Source of the DNA: Wenjunlia vitaminophila DSM 41686
GTDB taxonomy: Bacteria > Actinomycetota > Actinomycetes > Streptomycetales > Streptomycetaceae
Direction: 5' to 3'
DNA length: 64,000 bases
Assembly: GCF_000380165.1 (NCBI RefSeq)
Contig: NZ_KB904670.1
Span: forward strand, 227-64,226
The notes beneath the pieces were generated by a model. The model made no database searches, was not told where the DNA came from, and worked only from the letters and a program-made list of their open reading frames with translations. Of this stretch, positions 9,294 through 17,793 are shown in pieces; position 1 is the first letter of the stretch, and every line of letters begins with the position of its first letter. Made by a program: the position numbers and the translations under genes.

Positions 9294-9652
9294 CCTTTCG
9301 GGCCCTCCGTGTCGCTGCACCGGCCCTGGCGCGCCGGCGTTGCCCACCGCGGCCTCCCGTGCGGCCCAGCCCCACCGGTCCCCAACGGCCATGGCCTCTC
9401 GTCGTGGTGATCCGGGGTTCCCCGTGGCTGGCGTCCCACCCGCTCGTTGTTCCCGTAGACGCCAACTGTCCGCAGAACGCGATGAGTTGCCCCGAACCGG
9501 GTAGGCGGTGGGGGGCGGGTTGGCCTCCCCTCAGTCGAGTCGGTGGTGACACGAGGTTTGGTCTGTCGTTGTGTCGGGAAATCGACAAAACGCTGAAGTG
9601 ACCTCCAGGGCTGGGGTATACCAGATGTACGCGGGTTGCAGGTGGTGCGACG
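9294..9652. other. Intergenic region upstream of the TPR gene
   Basis: No convincing gene. It contains a dyad at 9568-9591 (GTTGTGTCG / CGACAAAAC, one mismatch, six-base loop) and the palindrome GGTATACC at 9615-9622 about 30 bases before the TPR start; both are possible regulator sites. A short open frame here shows neither a ribosome site nor recognisable similarity. Confidence 0.5.
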
Positions 9653-11548
9653 ATGGACTCTATGGGGGACAGTGCGAAGCTTTTGAACAAACGTCTGGTT
9701 AGTAGAGGACAGGTCACGCGGACCCTTCTGAGGGATGGTGCCGCGCACGCGGTCCTGTCCGACGTGACCGGCCGGGTGCCCGGCGCGCGACGCCCGGGTG
9801 ACGACCGGCTCCCCGAGTCCGGGCCCCTGATGGACCGGGGCGACGAGGACACCGAGGCCAACCCCCTGGAGTCGATGGCCTTCGAGGACGTGCTGGCACT
9901 GCGCGAGGAGGCCGAGCTGGAGTGCCGCTACCGGCGGGCGGTGACGGCGGGCGACACCGCCGCCATGAGCCTGCTGGGCGCGATGCTGCTGCGTCGCGGA
10001 GACCTGGAGGCCGCCGAGCCGCACCTGAGGAACGCCACCGCGGCCGGTGAGCGGGCCGCGGCCAACAACCTGGGCGTGCTGCTGCACCAGCGTGGCCACG
10101 CCGAGGAAGCCGCCGGCTGGTGGCGGATCGCCGCCGTGGCCGGAAGCGCCGCCGCGGCCCACGCCCTCGGCCGCCACCTGAGGGAGCAGGGGGACGAGCC
10201 GGGCGCCGAGTACTGGCTGCGGCAGTCCGCCGAGCAGGGCCACGCCCTGGGTGCCTACGCGCTCGCCGACCTGCTTGAGCACCGGCGGGACGTCGGTGCC
10301 GAGCGGTGGTTCCGTGCCGCGGCCGAGCGCGGCCACCGCGAGGCCGCCTACCGGATCGCCCTGATCCACACCGAGCGGGGCGAGCCCGAGCTCGCCGAGA
10401 CCTGGTACCGGCAGGCCGCGGCGCGAGGGCACGGCCGGGCGGCGCTTCGCCTGGGCAGCGCGCTCGAGGAGCGGGGGGAGCTGGACGAGGCCGCCCGCTG
10501 GTACCTCCAGGCGGCCAAGGAGGGCGAGTCCGGTGCCGCCTGCGCGCTGGGCTTCCTGCTGCGCGACCGCGGCGATCTCGCGGAGGCCGCCGAGTGGTGG
10601 CGGCGGGCGGCCCTCGACGGGGACGGGAACGCCGCCAACGCCCTCGGTGCCCTGCACGCCCAGGCCGGCGAGCCGGAACAGGCCGAGCGCTGGTACCGGA
10701 CGGCGTTGGACGCCGGTGACCACAACGGCGCGTTCAACCTCGGCCTGTTGTGCTCCGCGGCGGGCCGCACCGCGCAGGCGGAACAGTGGTACCGACGCGC
10801 GGCGTACGCCGGCCACCGGGAGGCCTGCAACGCGCTGGCCGTGCTGCTGTTGCAGCGCGGGGACCCGGCGGGCGCCGAGCCGTGGTTCTCCAAGGCCGCG
10901 GAGGCCGGGAGCGTGGACGCCGCGTTCAACCTGGGCATCCTGCACGCCGGGCGGGACGACGGGGCCACCGCCGTGCAGTGGTACGAGCGGGCCGCCGCGG
11001 CGGGCCACGTCGAGGCGGCGCTACAGGTCGGCATCGCCGCCCAGCGCGACGGCGACCACCACGTCGCCGAGCGGCACCTGCGCCGGGCCGCCGGGGGTGG
11101 CTCGGACGACGCCGCGTTCCGGCTCGGGGTGCTGTTGGAGCAGCGGGACCCGGTGGAGAGCGAGGAGTGGTACGAGCGCGCGGCCCGCAACGGCCACCGG
11201 CGGGCCCAGGTCCGTCTCGGCATGTGCGCCGCGCGCCGCGGTGACGTGGTCGAGGCGGCCCGGTGGTACCGCCAGGCCGCCGCGGCGGGCAGCAGCAACG
11301 GCGCGTTCAACCTGGGCGTGCTGCTGGCGAGGGAGGGCAGCGAGGCGGAGGCGGCGCAGTGGTGGACCAGGGCCGCCGACGCCGGGCATGGCCGGGCGGC
11401 GCTGCGGCTCGCCGTGCTCACCGCACGCCAGGGCGCACTGCAGGAGGCGGAGTCCTGGTGTGCCAGGGCCGCGGAGTGCGGGCCGGCCGAGGTGGCCGAG
11501 CGGGCCGCCCGGCTCCAGACGGCGCTCCACCGCGACCTGAGCGCGTGA
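9653..11548 (+). CDS. Sel1-like/tetratricopeptide repeat protein (16 repeats)
   Basis: A 631-residue soluble protein. After a 95-residue charged N-terminus it consists of about 16 tandem 31-32-residue repeats of the form G(H/D)..AA..LG.LL..RGD..EAE.WYR.AA.A, a Sel1/TPR superhelix expected to bind partners. The N-terminal MGDSAKLL and the first repeats match a conserved Streptomyces TPR protein of unknown function (recalled). ATG 9653 is chosen because AGGTGG lies seven bases upstream; ATG 9662, where the family usually begins, is the alternative. It is the only gene between the two initiator tRNA copies, with no integrase or transposase. Confidence 0.85.
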   Translation: MDSMGDSAKLLNKRLVSRGQVTRTLLRDGAAHAVLSDVTGRVPGARRPGDDRLPESGPLMDRGDEDTEANPLESMAFEDVLALREEAELECRYRRAVTAGDTAAMSLLGAMLLRRGDLEAAEPHLRNATAAGERAAANNLGVLLHQRGHAEEAAGWWRIAAVAGSAAAAHALGRHLREQGDEPGAEYWLRQSAEQGHALGAYALADLLEHRRDVGAERWFRAAAERGHREAAYRIALIHTERGEPELAETWYRQAAARGHGRAALRLGSALEERGELDEAARWYLQAAKEGESGAACALGFLLRDRGDLAEAAEWWRRAALDGDGNAANALGALHAQAGEPEQAERWYRTALDAGDHNGAFNLGLLCSAAGRTAQAEQWYRRAAYAGHREACNALAVLLLQRGDPAGAEPWFSKAAEAGSVDAAFNLGILHAGRDDGATAVQWYERAAAAGHVEAALQVGIAAQRDGDHHVAERHLRRAAGGGSDDAAFRLGVLLEQRDPVESEEWYERAARNGHRRAQVRLGMCAARRGDVVEAARWYRQAAAAGSSNGAFNLGVLLAREGSEAEAAQWWTRAADAGHGRAALRLAVLTARQGALQEAESWCARAAECGPAEVAERAARLQTALHRDLSA

Positions 11549-11659
11549 GCCGCAGGCTGCCGAGCGCCGGCGTCGGGCCGCCCCCGATGCCGGCGGTCGG
11601 CAGCCGTTCGGCCCGCGGTTTGCGGTGCTGGCCGTGACCGCGTAGGGTTGAACCAACGA

Positions 11660-11736
11660 CGCGGGGTGGAGCAGCTCGGTAGCTCGCTGGGCTCATAACC
11701 CAGAGGTCGCAGGTTCAAATCCTGTCCCCGCTACCA
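11660..11736 (+). tRNA. Initiator tRNA-fMet(CAT), copy 2
   Basis: Base-for-base identical to copy 1, with CAT anticodon, GGG/CCC anticodon stem pairs, C1-U72 mismatch and encoded CCA. It has its own upstream sequence with TAGGGT (11643-11648) as a possible -10, so it should be independently expressed. Confidence 0.96.
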
Positions 11737-11740
11737 ACCG

Positions 11741-11771
11741 AAGGGCCCACAGTCAGTGACTGTGGGCCCTT
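11741..11771 (+). terminator. Hairpin terminator after tRNA-fMet copy 2
   Basis: The same 13-bp stem and loop as behind copy 1, within the duplicated 120 bp. Confidence 0.85.
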
Positions 11772-11970
11772 CGTGATCCTGTGCTCCCCTCCGTGCCTCC
11801 CGCTTCCGGGACGGCCCCTGGCCGTGAGGGGCGCGGCCCCCTCGTTCGTCATCGATCAGCCACGCTGGGTGCTGGTTTCTGGAACGCTCCTGGGGTAGGT
11901 CCATCCCGGCTGGATTTCCGGGGCCTTTCGGAGCGGGTGCCACAGGAAGAGCTGATCGCCGGGGAGTCGA

Positions 11971-13500
11971 GTGTCCGAGGGAGACGGCGTGCTGCGCGGA
12001 CGGCTGGGGAGGGCGTTCGGGAAGGAGCGGGGGAGCGGGCCGATGCCCTGGCGGTACCTGGTCCTCGCTGCGGCCGGCGGCCGGGCAGGGGAGGCGGACG
12101 AACTGCTCGGTGCCCTGCGGACGGCGACGGGCACGGAGCGCGCCGCCGGGCTGCGGGCGCTGGTGGAGGCGCCGCCGGGGCTGTGGCCCGTCCTGGACCA
12201 GCGCACGCGGGCGCACCACTGGTTCGGCGGTGGCCCCGACGACCTGTTGGGGCTGGTGCTGCGGAGCATGGTGCGCGACGGGCGGGTTCGCGAGGACGCG
12301 GTGCGCGGGCTGACCGGCGTGCCGGGCCCCGCCGCCACCTGTGCCCTGGCCTTGCGCACCGTGGACTGGGTGGTGCCGGTGCGCCAGCGGGCGAGGGAGG
12401 CGCTGCGGGCCAGACTCGACCCGGACGAGGTGGTGGCCGCGGCCCGGTTGCTGCTGCGGCTGGGCGGCCGGGTCCGGGCGGGTGACGTCCTGGAGGAGTT
12501 CCGGGCGGCCCTCACCGTGCCCGCCCAGCGGCGTTCGGTGCGCCGCCTGGCCGGCGACACCGACCGCCGGACCCGCAGGTTCGGAGTGGAGCTGGCCCTC
12601 GAGCTCGGCGAGTACGTGCGCGGGGACCTGGTGCGCACCGCGCTCCACGACCGCGACCAGGTCTGTAGGCGGCTCTGTGCGCAACGGCTGCTCGAGCTCG
12701 ACCCGGACCAGGCGGGGCGGTTGATGTGGGCCCGCTCGGCCGCGGTGCGGGAGCTCGCGGTGGACGCCCTGCCCGACGACGTCCCGGCGACCCGGCTGGT
12801 GGCCCCGCTGGCGGACCGTTCCCGGATGGTGCGCGCCCAGGCCCGGTGGAAGCTGTACAAGCGCGGTGAGCCGCCCGTGGAGGTGTACCGCAGGCAGGTG
12901 CGGCGGTGCGGCCGGACCACCCCGGCGCACCTGGTGGCCGGTCTGGCGGCCGGCCTCGGGGAGTGCGGGGACGCCTCGGACCTGCCCCTGCTGGCACGGC
13001 TCGCCACCCGCGAGCCCCACCCGTGGGAGCCGGAGGAGCGCGGCCCCGTCTGGCCACCGGTGGTCCGTCGGGCAGCGGTGCGCGCCGTGGGCCGGCTCGC
13101 CAGCCCCGACGACCGCTGCCGCCTGCTGCTGCCGCTGGTGGACGAGCCGGAGCCGAGCGTGGTCCGTGAGGTGCTGGACGCGTTGCGCCCGGTGGCCGGT
13201 GCGGTGCCCGTGGGGCCGGTCCGGGCCGCCGTGGACCGGCCGGAGCCGGCGGTGCGCCGGGCGGCGTTGCGCCTGCTGCGGGCCGCGGGGCCCTGGCAGC
13301 GGATGGAGATCGACCTGGAGCTGGCGGCCGGCCGCCAGCCGGAGGCGGCCGCGGAGGCCAGGGACGACCTGCGCGCCTGGCTGAGCCGGCAGGTCTACTC
13401 CCGCCCGGACCGGGACCGCCTGCCGCGGCTGCGGCGGCTGCTGGGCGACGCCGACCTGCCCGAGTCGATGCGCCGCGTCCTGGCCGTGGTCCTGCGTTAG
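11971..13500 (+). CDS. HEAT-repeat-like protein of unknown function
   Basis: A 509-residue Arg/Leu/Ala-rich protein with no signal peptide or membrane helix. It shows repeated two-helix units typical of HEAT/armadillo scaffolds (for example RRAAVRAVGRLASPDD, VVREVLDALRPVAG, VRRAALRLLRAAG). No catalytic motif was seen. The GTG start has GGGGAG four bases upstream. It stands alone between the tRNA terminator and the DUF6924-like gene. A role as a protein-binding scaffold is inference from the fold only. Confidence 0.72.
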   Translation: MSEGDGVLRGRLGRAFGKERGSGPMPWRYLVLAAAGGRAGEADELLGALRTATGTERAAGLRALVEAPPGLWPVLDQRTRAHHWFGGGPDDLLGLVLRSMVRDGRVREDAVRGLTGVPGPAATCALALRTVDWVVPVRQRAREALRARLDPDEVVAAARLLLRLGGRVRAGDVLEEFRAALTVPAQRRSVRRLAGDTDRRTRRFGVELALELGEYVRGDLVRTALHDRDQVCRRLCAQRLLELDPDQAGRLMWARSAAVRELAVDALPDDVPATRLVAPLADRSRMVRAQARWKLYKRGEPPVEVYRRQVRRCGRTTPAHLVAGLAAGLGECGDASDLPLLARLATREPHPWEPEERGPVWPPVVRRAAVRAVGRLASPDDRCRLLLPLVDEPEPSVVREVLDALRPVAGAVPVGPVRAAVDRPEPAVRRAALRLLRAAGPWQRMEIDLELAAGRQPEAAAEARDDLRAWLSRQVYSRPDRDRLPRLRRLLGDADLPESMRRVLAVVLR

Positions 13501-13620
13501 CCCCGCCGGGCCCGTCCCCGCCACCGCGCCGCTCCCCGCGGTGTCGGTGTCGGTGGCGGCGGCTAGGTCGGGACCCGGACGCCCAGCCCGGACGACGGAC
13601 CCCGACCGAGGTGACCAACC

Positions 13621-13998
13621 GTGCGCACACCGCTCCCGTCCACGGACTGCCCGCTCGTCGTCCGCGGTGCCCCCTCCGACGACCACGCGTGGCGGGATGT
13701 CCGTGCCGCGACGCTGACGCCGGACGAGCTGGGTAACGTGGCCCGTGTGGAGTTCCTCGACGACCCGGTCCACACGGACGTGCCCGGCGGCACGGTGCTC
13801 GCCGTGGCCGACCGCGCCACCATGACCTCGCCCGGTCTGCCGCTGCTCGTCACGGACCCGCGGGACGAGCCGGGGCGTCCGGCGGCGGCCGGGTGGTTCC
13901 CGGACACCGAGACCAACCTGTCGATATCCCCCGTGTCCCCGTGTCCTTCGTGGACTTCGCGGACTTCGTGGACTTCACGGACCACGTGGGGTCGGTGA
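13621..13998 (+). CDS. DUF6924-like protein, C-terminus frameshifted by an 8-bp tandem duplication
   Basis: The open frame encodes 125 residues. Residues 1-105 resemble the DUF6924 family as I recall it: an S-DD-AW motif (SDDHAWRDV), VEFLDDP, LAVADRATMTSPGLPLLVTD, DEPGRP and TETNLSI. After NLSI the frame turns into Ser/Trp/Thr repeats. The DNA shows CCCCGTGT twice in tandem at 13929-13936 and 13937-13944. Removing one copy restores a frame reading SFVDFADFVDFTDH and ending at TGA 14028-14030, which fits the family ending (DF-DFAD pattern). The gene is therefore probably a recent slippage mutant, a phase-variable state or a sequencing error. Function unknown. Confidence 0.6.
   Translation: MRTPLPSTDCPLVVRGAPSDDHAWRDVRAATLTPDELGNVARVEFLDDPVHTDVPGGTVLAVADRATMTSPGLPLLVTDPRDEPGRPAAAGWFPDTETNLSISPVSPCPSWTSRTSWTSRTTWGR
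13929..13944 (+). repeat. 8-bp tandem duplication causing a frameshift
   Basis: CCCCGTGT occurs twice head to tail. The extra eight bases shift the reading frame of the DUF6924-like gene; a one-copy allele would restore a longer, family-like C-terminus. Confidence 0.8.
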
Positions 13999-14072
13999 CG
14001 GCCGAACGGCGTCGTGCCCCGGACGACTGACGCGGGGTCGGGCCCGGAGCCCGGCGGAGCTCGGGCCGGGGG

Positions 14073-14486
14073 TCAGCCCCGGCAGGACGGGCACAGCCCC
14101 CGGTAGGTCACCTCGACCTGGGAGACGGCGAAGCCGAACCGCTCGTCGTCCGGCAGGTCCGCCAGCGGGTTGCCGCGAGGCTGCACGTCGCGGATGGTTC
14201 CGCACCGGGAGCAGATCAGGTGCTGGTGCGGGCGGTGGGCGTTGGGGTCGTAGCGCTTGGCCCGACCGTCGGTGCTGACCTCCAGGACCTCACCGATGCT
14301 GACGAGCTCGCCCAGGGTGTTGTAGACGGTGGCTCTGCTGATCTCCGGGAGCCGCTCCACCGCGTGGGCGTGCACTTCGTCCGCCGTGTAGTGCACGTGG
14401 TCCCCACTGAGGACCTCGGCGATGATCCGCCGCTGGGCGGTGAGCCGCCAACCGCGCTCGCGAAGTCGTTCCAGCAGGTCGGTCAT
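14073..14486 (-). CDS. catR: Fur-family peroxide regulator (CatR/PerR type)
   Basis: A 137-residue Fur-superfamily repressor. A winged-helix DNA-binding domain spans about residues 1-80 (RGWRLTAQRRII, SRATVYNTLGEL). The metal sites are HRPHQHLICSRCG and the C-terminal CPSC, the two Cys pairs that hold structural zinc; the His-rich segment would hold the regulatory metal. The divergent neighbour is a catalase, the arrangement of Streptomyces CatR, which represses catA and is inactivated by peroxide. The ATG nearest the conserved MTDLLERLRERGWR start was chosen. A shared operator candidate lies at 14556-14568. Confidence 0.88.
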   Translation of the reverse strand: MTDLLERLRERGWRLTAQRRIIAEVLSGDHVHYTADEVHAHAVERLPEISRATVYNTLGELVSIGEVLEVSTDGRAKRYDPNAHRPHQHLICSRCGTIRDVQPRGNPLADLPDDERFGFAVSQVEVTYRGLCPSCRG

Positions 14487-14549
14487 GCGTTCCAGCCTAA
14501 CAGCGTTTGGGTGATCTAGGCCTGATGTGGTATGGGATTGGTTCTGGTA

Positions 14550-14577
14550 TTGACTTGGACATTGTCCATTGTAGGAT
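14550..14577 (+). promoter_or_regulatory. katA promoter with palindromic operator in the spacer
   Basis: TTGACT (14550-14555) and TAGGAT (14572-14577) are spaced by 16 bases, a good housekeeping-sigma promoter toward katA. The spacer contains TGGACATTGTCCA (14556-14568), an inverted repeat of TGGACA around one base. Its position suggests that CatR bound here would block RNA polymerase. Confidence 0.7.
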
Positions 14578-14625
14578 CTCATCTGCCGTTGGCCAAGAGA
14601 ACCAGGGAAGGTCAGGGAGGCGCAC

Positions 14626-16098
14626 GTGACGGTGCAGGAAGACAAGGCGGCGGGAGCGCTCACCACAGAGGCGGGCGCGCCGGTTGCCGACAACCAGAAC
14701 AGCGAAAGCGCGGGCATCGGCGGTCCGGTCCTGGTCCAGGACCAGCTCCTGCTGGAGAAGCTCGCCCACTTCAACCGTGAGCGCATCCCGGAGCGGGTGG
14801 TGCACGCCCGCGGCGCGGGCGCCTACGGCACCTTCACGGTGACGGCGGACGTGACCAAGTACACGCGCGCCAAGTTCCTCTCCGAGATCGGCAAGCAGAC
14901 CGAGGTCTTCCTGCGCTTCTCCACGGTGGCGGGCAACCTCGGTGCCGCGGACGCGGTGCGTGACCCGCGTGGCTTCGCGCTGAAGTTCTACACCGAAGAG
15001 GGCAACTACGACCTCGTCGGCAACAACACGCCGGTGTTCTTCATCAAGGACGCCATCAAGTTCCCCGACTTCATCCACACCCAGAAGCGCGACCCGTACA
15101 CCGGTTCGCAGGAGCCGGACAACGTCTGGGACTTCTGGGGACTGAGCCCGGAGTCCACCCACCAGGTGACCTGGCTGTTCGGTGACCGGGGCATCCCGGC
15201 CTCGTACCGTCACATGAACGGCTACGGCTCGCACACCTTCCAGTGGAACAACGAGGCGGGCGAGGTCTTCTGGGTCAAGTACCACTTCAAGACCGACCAG
15301 GGCATCAAGAACCTGACGGCCGAGGAGGCGGCGAAGCTCGCCGGCGAGGACCCGGACAGCCACCAGCGGGACCTGCGCCAGGCCATCGAGCGCGGCGAGT
15401 ACCCGTCCTGGACGGTCCAGGTCCAGATCATGCCGGCGGCCGAGGCGGCGAACTACCGCTTCAACCCGTTCGACCTGACCAAGGTCTGGCCGCACGCGGA
15501 CTACCCGCCCATCGAGATCGGCAAGCTCGAGCTCAACCGCAACCCGGAGAACATCTTCGCCGAGGTCGAGCAGTCGATCTTCTCCCCGGCGCACTTCGTC
15601 CCCGGCATCGGGCCCTCCCCGGACAAGATGCTCCAGGGCCGGCTGTTCGGCTACGGCGACGCGCACCGGTACCGCGTGGGCATCAACGCCGACCACCTGC
15701 CGGTGAACCGCCCGCACGCCACCGAGGCGCGCACCTACAGCCGGGACGGCTTCAACTACGACGGCCGGCACGGCGGGTCGAAGAACTACGAGCCGAACAG
15801 CTTCGGCGGCCCGGCCCAGACCGGCCGCCCGCTGTGGCAGCCGATCCCGGTCACCGGGGTCACCGGTGACCACGTCGCTCCCTCGCACGCCGAGGACAAC
15901 GACTTCGTCCAGGCCGGCAACCTGTACCGGCTGATGTCGGAGGAGGAGAAGGAGCGCCTGGTCGCCAACCTGGCGGGGTCCATCTCCCAGGTCTCCCGGG
16001 ACGACATCGCCGAGCGGGCCATCAACAACTTCCGCCAGGCCGACGCCGACTTCGGCAAGCGCCTCGAGGAGGCGGTGCGCACGCTCCGCTCCGCCTGA
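14626..16098 (+). CDS. katA: Monofunctional heme catalase, small-subunit type
   Basis: A 490-residue catalase that disproportionates hydrogen peroxide in the cytoplasm. The distal heme histidine lies in [11 protein letters not shown] (about residue 60), the asparagine in [12 protein letters not shown], and the proximal heme tyrosine in [14 protein letters not shown] (about 345). The length fits the small-subunit clade. The GTG start has AGGGAGG five bases upstream. It is divergently paired with catR and preceded by a strong promoter with an operator, so peroxide induction is expected. A terminator pair follows. Confidence 0.95.
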   Translation: MTVQEDKAAGALTTEAGAPVADNQNSESAGIGGPVLVQDQLLLEKLAHFNRERIPERVVHARGAGAYGTFTVTADVTKYTRAKFLSEIGKQTEVFLRFSTVAGNLGAADAVRDPRGFALKFYTEEGNYDLVGNNTPVFFIKDAIKFPDFIHTQKRDPYTGSQEPDNVWDFWGLSPESTHQVTWLFGDRGIPASYRHMNGYGSHTFQWNNEAGEVFWVKYHFKTDQGIKNLTAEEAAKLAGEDPDSHQRDLRQAIERGEYPSWTVQVQIMPAAEAANYRFNPFDLTKVWPHADYPPIEIGKLELNRNPENIFAEVEQSIFSPAHFVPGIGPSPDKMLQGRLFGYGDAHRYRVGINADHLPVNRPHATEARTYSRDGFNYDGRHGGSKNYEPNSFGGPAQTGRPLWQPIPVTGVTGDHVAPSHAEDNDFVQAGNLYRLMSEEEKERLVANLAGSISQVSRDDIAERAINNFRQADADFGKRLEEAVRTLRSA

Positions 16099-16113
16099 CG
16101 CCCGAGGCCGAGT

Positions 16114-16152
16114 GGCGACCGCGGTGCCGCCAGGAGCAGCGCCGCGGTCGCC
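16114..16152 (+). terminator. Hairpin after katA
   Basis: An 11-bp perfect stem, GGCGACCGCGG / CCGCGGTCGCC, with a 17-base loop starts 15 bases after the katA stop. Confidence 0.65.
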
Positions 16153-16211
16153 CGCCGGTCCGCGTCACGGCTGGGTGTGCCTCCGGCCGACGGCGTGGCA
16201 GGAGGTTGGTC

Positions 16212-16243
16212 GGGGGGCGGGTCCCACGTCGGACCCGCCCCCC
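16212..16243. terminator. Bidirectional terminator between katA and the CBS gene
   Basis: A 13-bp perfect GC stem, GGGGGGCGGGTCC / GGACCCGCCCCCC, with loop CACGTC lies between two convergent genes. Confidence 0.8.
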
Positions 16244-16281
16244 GGCCGCTGTGCTCCCGGACGGCGCGGGCGGGGCTGCGT

Positions 16282-16692
16282 TCAGACGACCACGGCGGTG
16301 ACCGGCTGGCCTGGGCGCTGGTGGTCGGTCCAGCAGCGGATGATGTCGCGGACCGAGACGATGCCCGCGGGACTGTCCTCCTCCAGCACCACCAGGTGCC
16401 GGAAACCCCCGTGCATCATGGCGCTCGCGGCGCTCTCCAGCGTCCACTCGGGGACGGCGAAGACCACCTCGGTGGTGACGTGGGAGCCGGCGACCTCCCG
16501 GTCCGGGTCCTGGCCCCGGCCGACCGAGGTCAGGACGTCGCGTTCGGTCAGGATTCCTATCCCACAGGTGTCGGGATCGAGCACGACGGCCGCACCGACC
16601 CGGCGGGCCGCCATCAGGCAGGCCGCCTGTCGCAGGGTGTGCGTCGGGCCGATGGTCAGCACCACCGTGCTCATGGCGTCGCGGACGAGCAT
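16282..16692 (-). CDS. Two-CBS-domain protein
   Basis: A 136-residue stand-alone tandem CBS protein (a Bateman module; CBS1 about residues 8-65, CBS2 about 75-130). Motifs are VRDAMSTVVLTIGPTHTL, GIGILTERDV and GIVSVRDIIR. Such modules bind adenine nucleotides and regulate partners. No partner domain is fused here, and the ligand is unknown. The ATG at 16692 is preferred with AGGAGG 11 bases upstream; an in-frame GTG 12 bases earlier overlaps that ribosome site. Confidence 0.8.
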   Translation of the reverse strand: MLVRDAMSTVVLTIGPTHTLRQAACLMAARRVGAAVVLDPDTCGIGILTERDVLTSVGRGQDPDREVAGSHVTTEVVFAVPEWTLESAASAMMHGGFRHLVVLEEDSPAGIVSVRDIIRCWTDHQRPGQPVTAVVV

Positions 16693-16851
16693 GGGCTGGG
16701 CCACCTCCTGCGGCTGGGGAGAGCCCTCGATCTCCCTGTGACGCGGGCCCTTCCCATTGGCACATGCCGCATTGAGAAGCCGTTCACAAGTTCACAAGGG
16801 CAGGGATTTCCCATGTTCACACGCCCGCTGGACGGCAACAAGGCCCTGGGC

Positions 16852-17643
16852 TCAGTTCAGGAAGGTCAGCAACTCCTTGTGGAGCAGGCCGTTGGAGGCG
16901 GCGGCGTTGCTGCCCCCCGGGCCCGGAACACCGTCGAGGTCGGTGAAGAGCCCGCCTGCCTCGGTGACCACCACCGAAGGGGCGGCCATGTCCCACAGGG
17001 AGAGCTCCGGCTCCGCGCAGATGTCCACCGAGCCCTCCGCGACCATCATGTACGGCCAGAAGTCGCCGTACCCGCGGGTGCGCCAACAGGCCCGGCTGAG
17101 GTCCAGGAAACCGCCCAGTCGGCCCTGTTCCTCCCAGCCGCTGATCGAGGAGTACGCGAAGGAGGCGTCCTCGATCCTGCTCACCCTGGACACCCCCAGA
17201 CGGCTGGCCGAGGCCAGGCTGCGGCCGGTGAACGCGCCCGAGCCCAGGGAGGCCCACCAGCGGCGGCCCAGCGCCGGGGCTGAGACCAGGCCGACCACTC
17301 CCTGAAGACCGCCCTGGGCAGGGACCAACAGCGAGATGAGGGTGGCCCACACGGGCACCCCGCGAACGTAGTTCTTGGTGCCGTCGATCGGGTCGATGAC
17401 CCAGCGCCGGGCCCCCTGGCCCCGGCTGCCGAACTCCTCCCCGAGCACCGCGTCGCGGGGCCTGGCCCGCTGCAACGCGCTGCGGATCAGCTCCTCAGCC
17501 GTGCGGTCGGCCTCGGTGACCGGCGTCATGTCCGGCTTGGTCTCGACCTTCAGGTCGGTGGCCCGGAAGCGCTCCATGGTGGCGGCGTCGGCCACGTCCG
17601 CCAGCACATGGGCGAGGCGCAGATCATCGTCGTAGTCCGGCAT
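16852..17643 (-). CDS. hisN: Histidinol-phosphatase, inositol monophosphatase superfamily
   Basis: A 263-residue phosphatase carrying the superfamily metal-binding motifs GEEFG (about residue 68), WVIDPIDGTKNYVRG (about 82) and ELSLWDMAAP (about 215). It matches actinobacterial HisN, which dephosphorylates L-histidinol phosphate in histidine synthesis; inositol-1-phosphate phosphatase is the alternative. Other his genes are not in the window. The ATG start lacks a good ribosome site. It is divergent from the TetR gene. Confidence 0.85.
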   Translation of the reverse strand: MPDYDDDLRLAHVLADVADAATMERFRATDLKVETKPDMTPVTEADRTAEELIRSALQRARPRDAVLGEEFGSRGQGARRWVIDPIDGTKNYVRGVPVWATLISLLVPAQGGLQGVVGLVSAPALGRRWWASLGSGAFTGRSLASASRLGVSRVSRIEDASFAYSSISGWEEQGRLGGFLDLSRACWRTRGYGDFWPYMMVAEGSVDICAEPELSLWDMAAPSVVVTEAGGLFTDLDGVPGPGGSNAAASNGLLHKELLTFLN

Positions 17644-17727
17644 GAGGCGAACAGTAGCGACAGGTCAGGCACCCGGCCACCAGGGTGGGCCGGTAGGGGG
17701 AGTACCTGCCAGTCGGTCGATTAACCC

Positions 17728-17752
17728 TTGACGGAGCCTGGCGTCGCGTCAA
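17728..17752. promoter_or_regulatory. Inverted repeat upstream of the TetR gene
   Basis: TTGACG (17728-17733) and CGTCAA (17747-17752) form an inverted repeat with a 13-base spacer in the hisN/tetR intergenic region. It could be the autoregulatory operator; the left arm also resembles a -35 box. Confidence 0.4.
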
Positions 17753-17793
17753 ATTCTGTTTCGAACGGCCTTGCGTGAGCGCTGGAGATGACC

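Larger units (their letters stand above)
11654..11773 (+). repeat. 120-bp direct repeat, copy 2
   Basis: Identical to 9174-9293, covering the second tRNA-fMet and its terminator. The absence of any difference points to recent duplication or continuing gene conversion. Confidence 0.95.

Noticed and set aside
9359-9601. 80-residue open frame upstream of the TPR gene
   Set aside because: No ribosome site, no recognisable similarity, and composition like random GC-rich sequence.
9180-11736. Mobile element bounded by tRNA copies
   Set aside because: The enclosed 2.4 kb carries only one TPR gene of ordinary composition; there is no integrase, excisionase or phage gene, and the repeat covers a whole tRNA with terminator rather than a partial attachment site.
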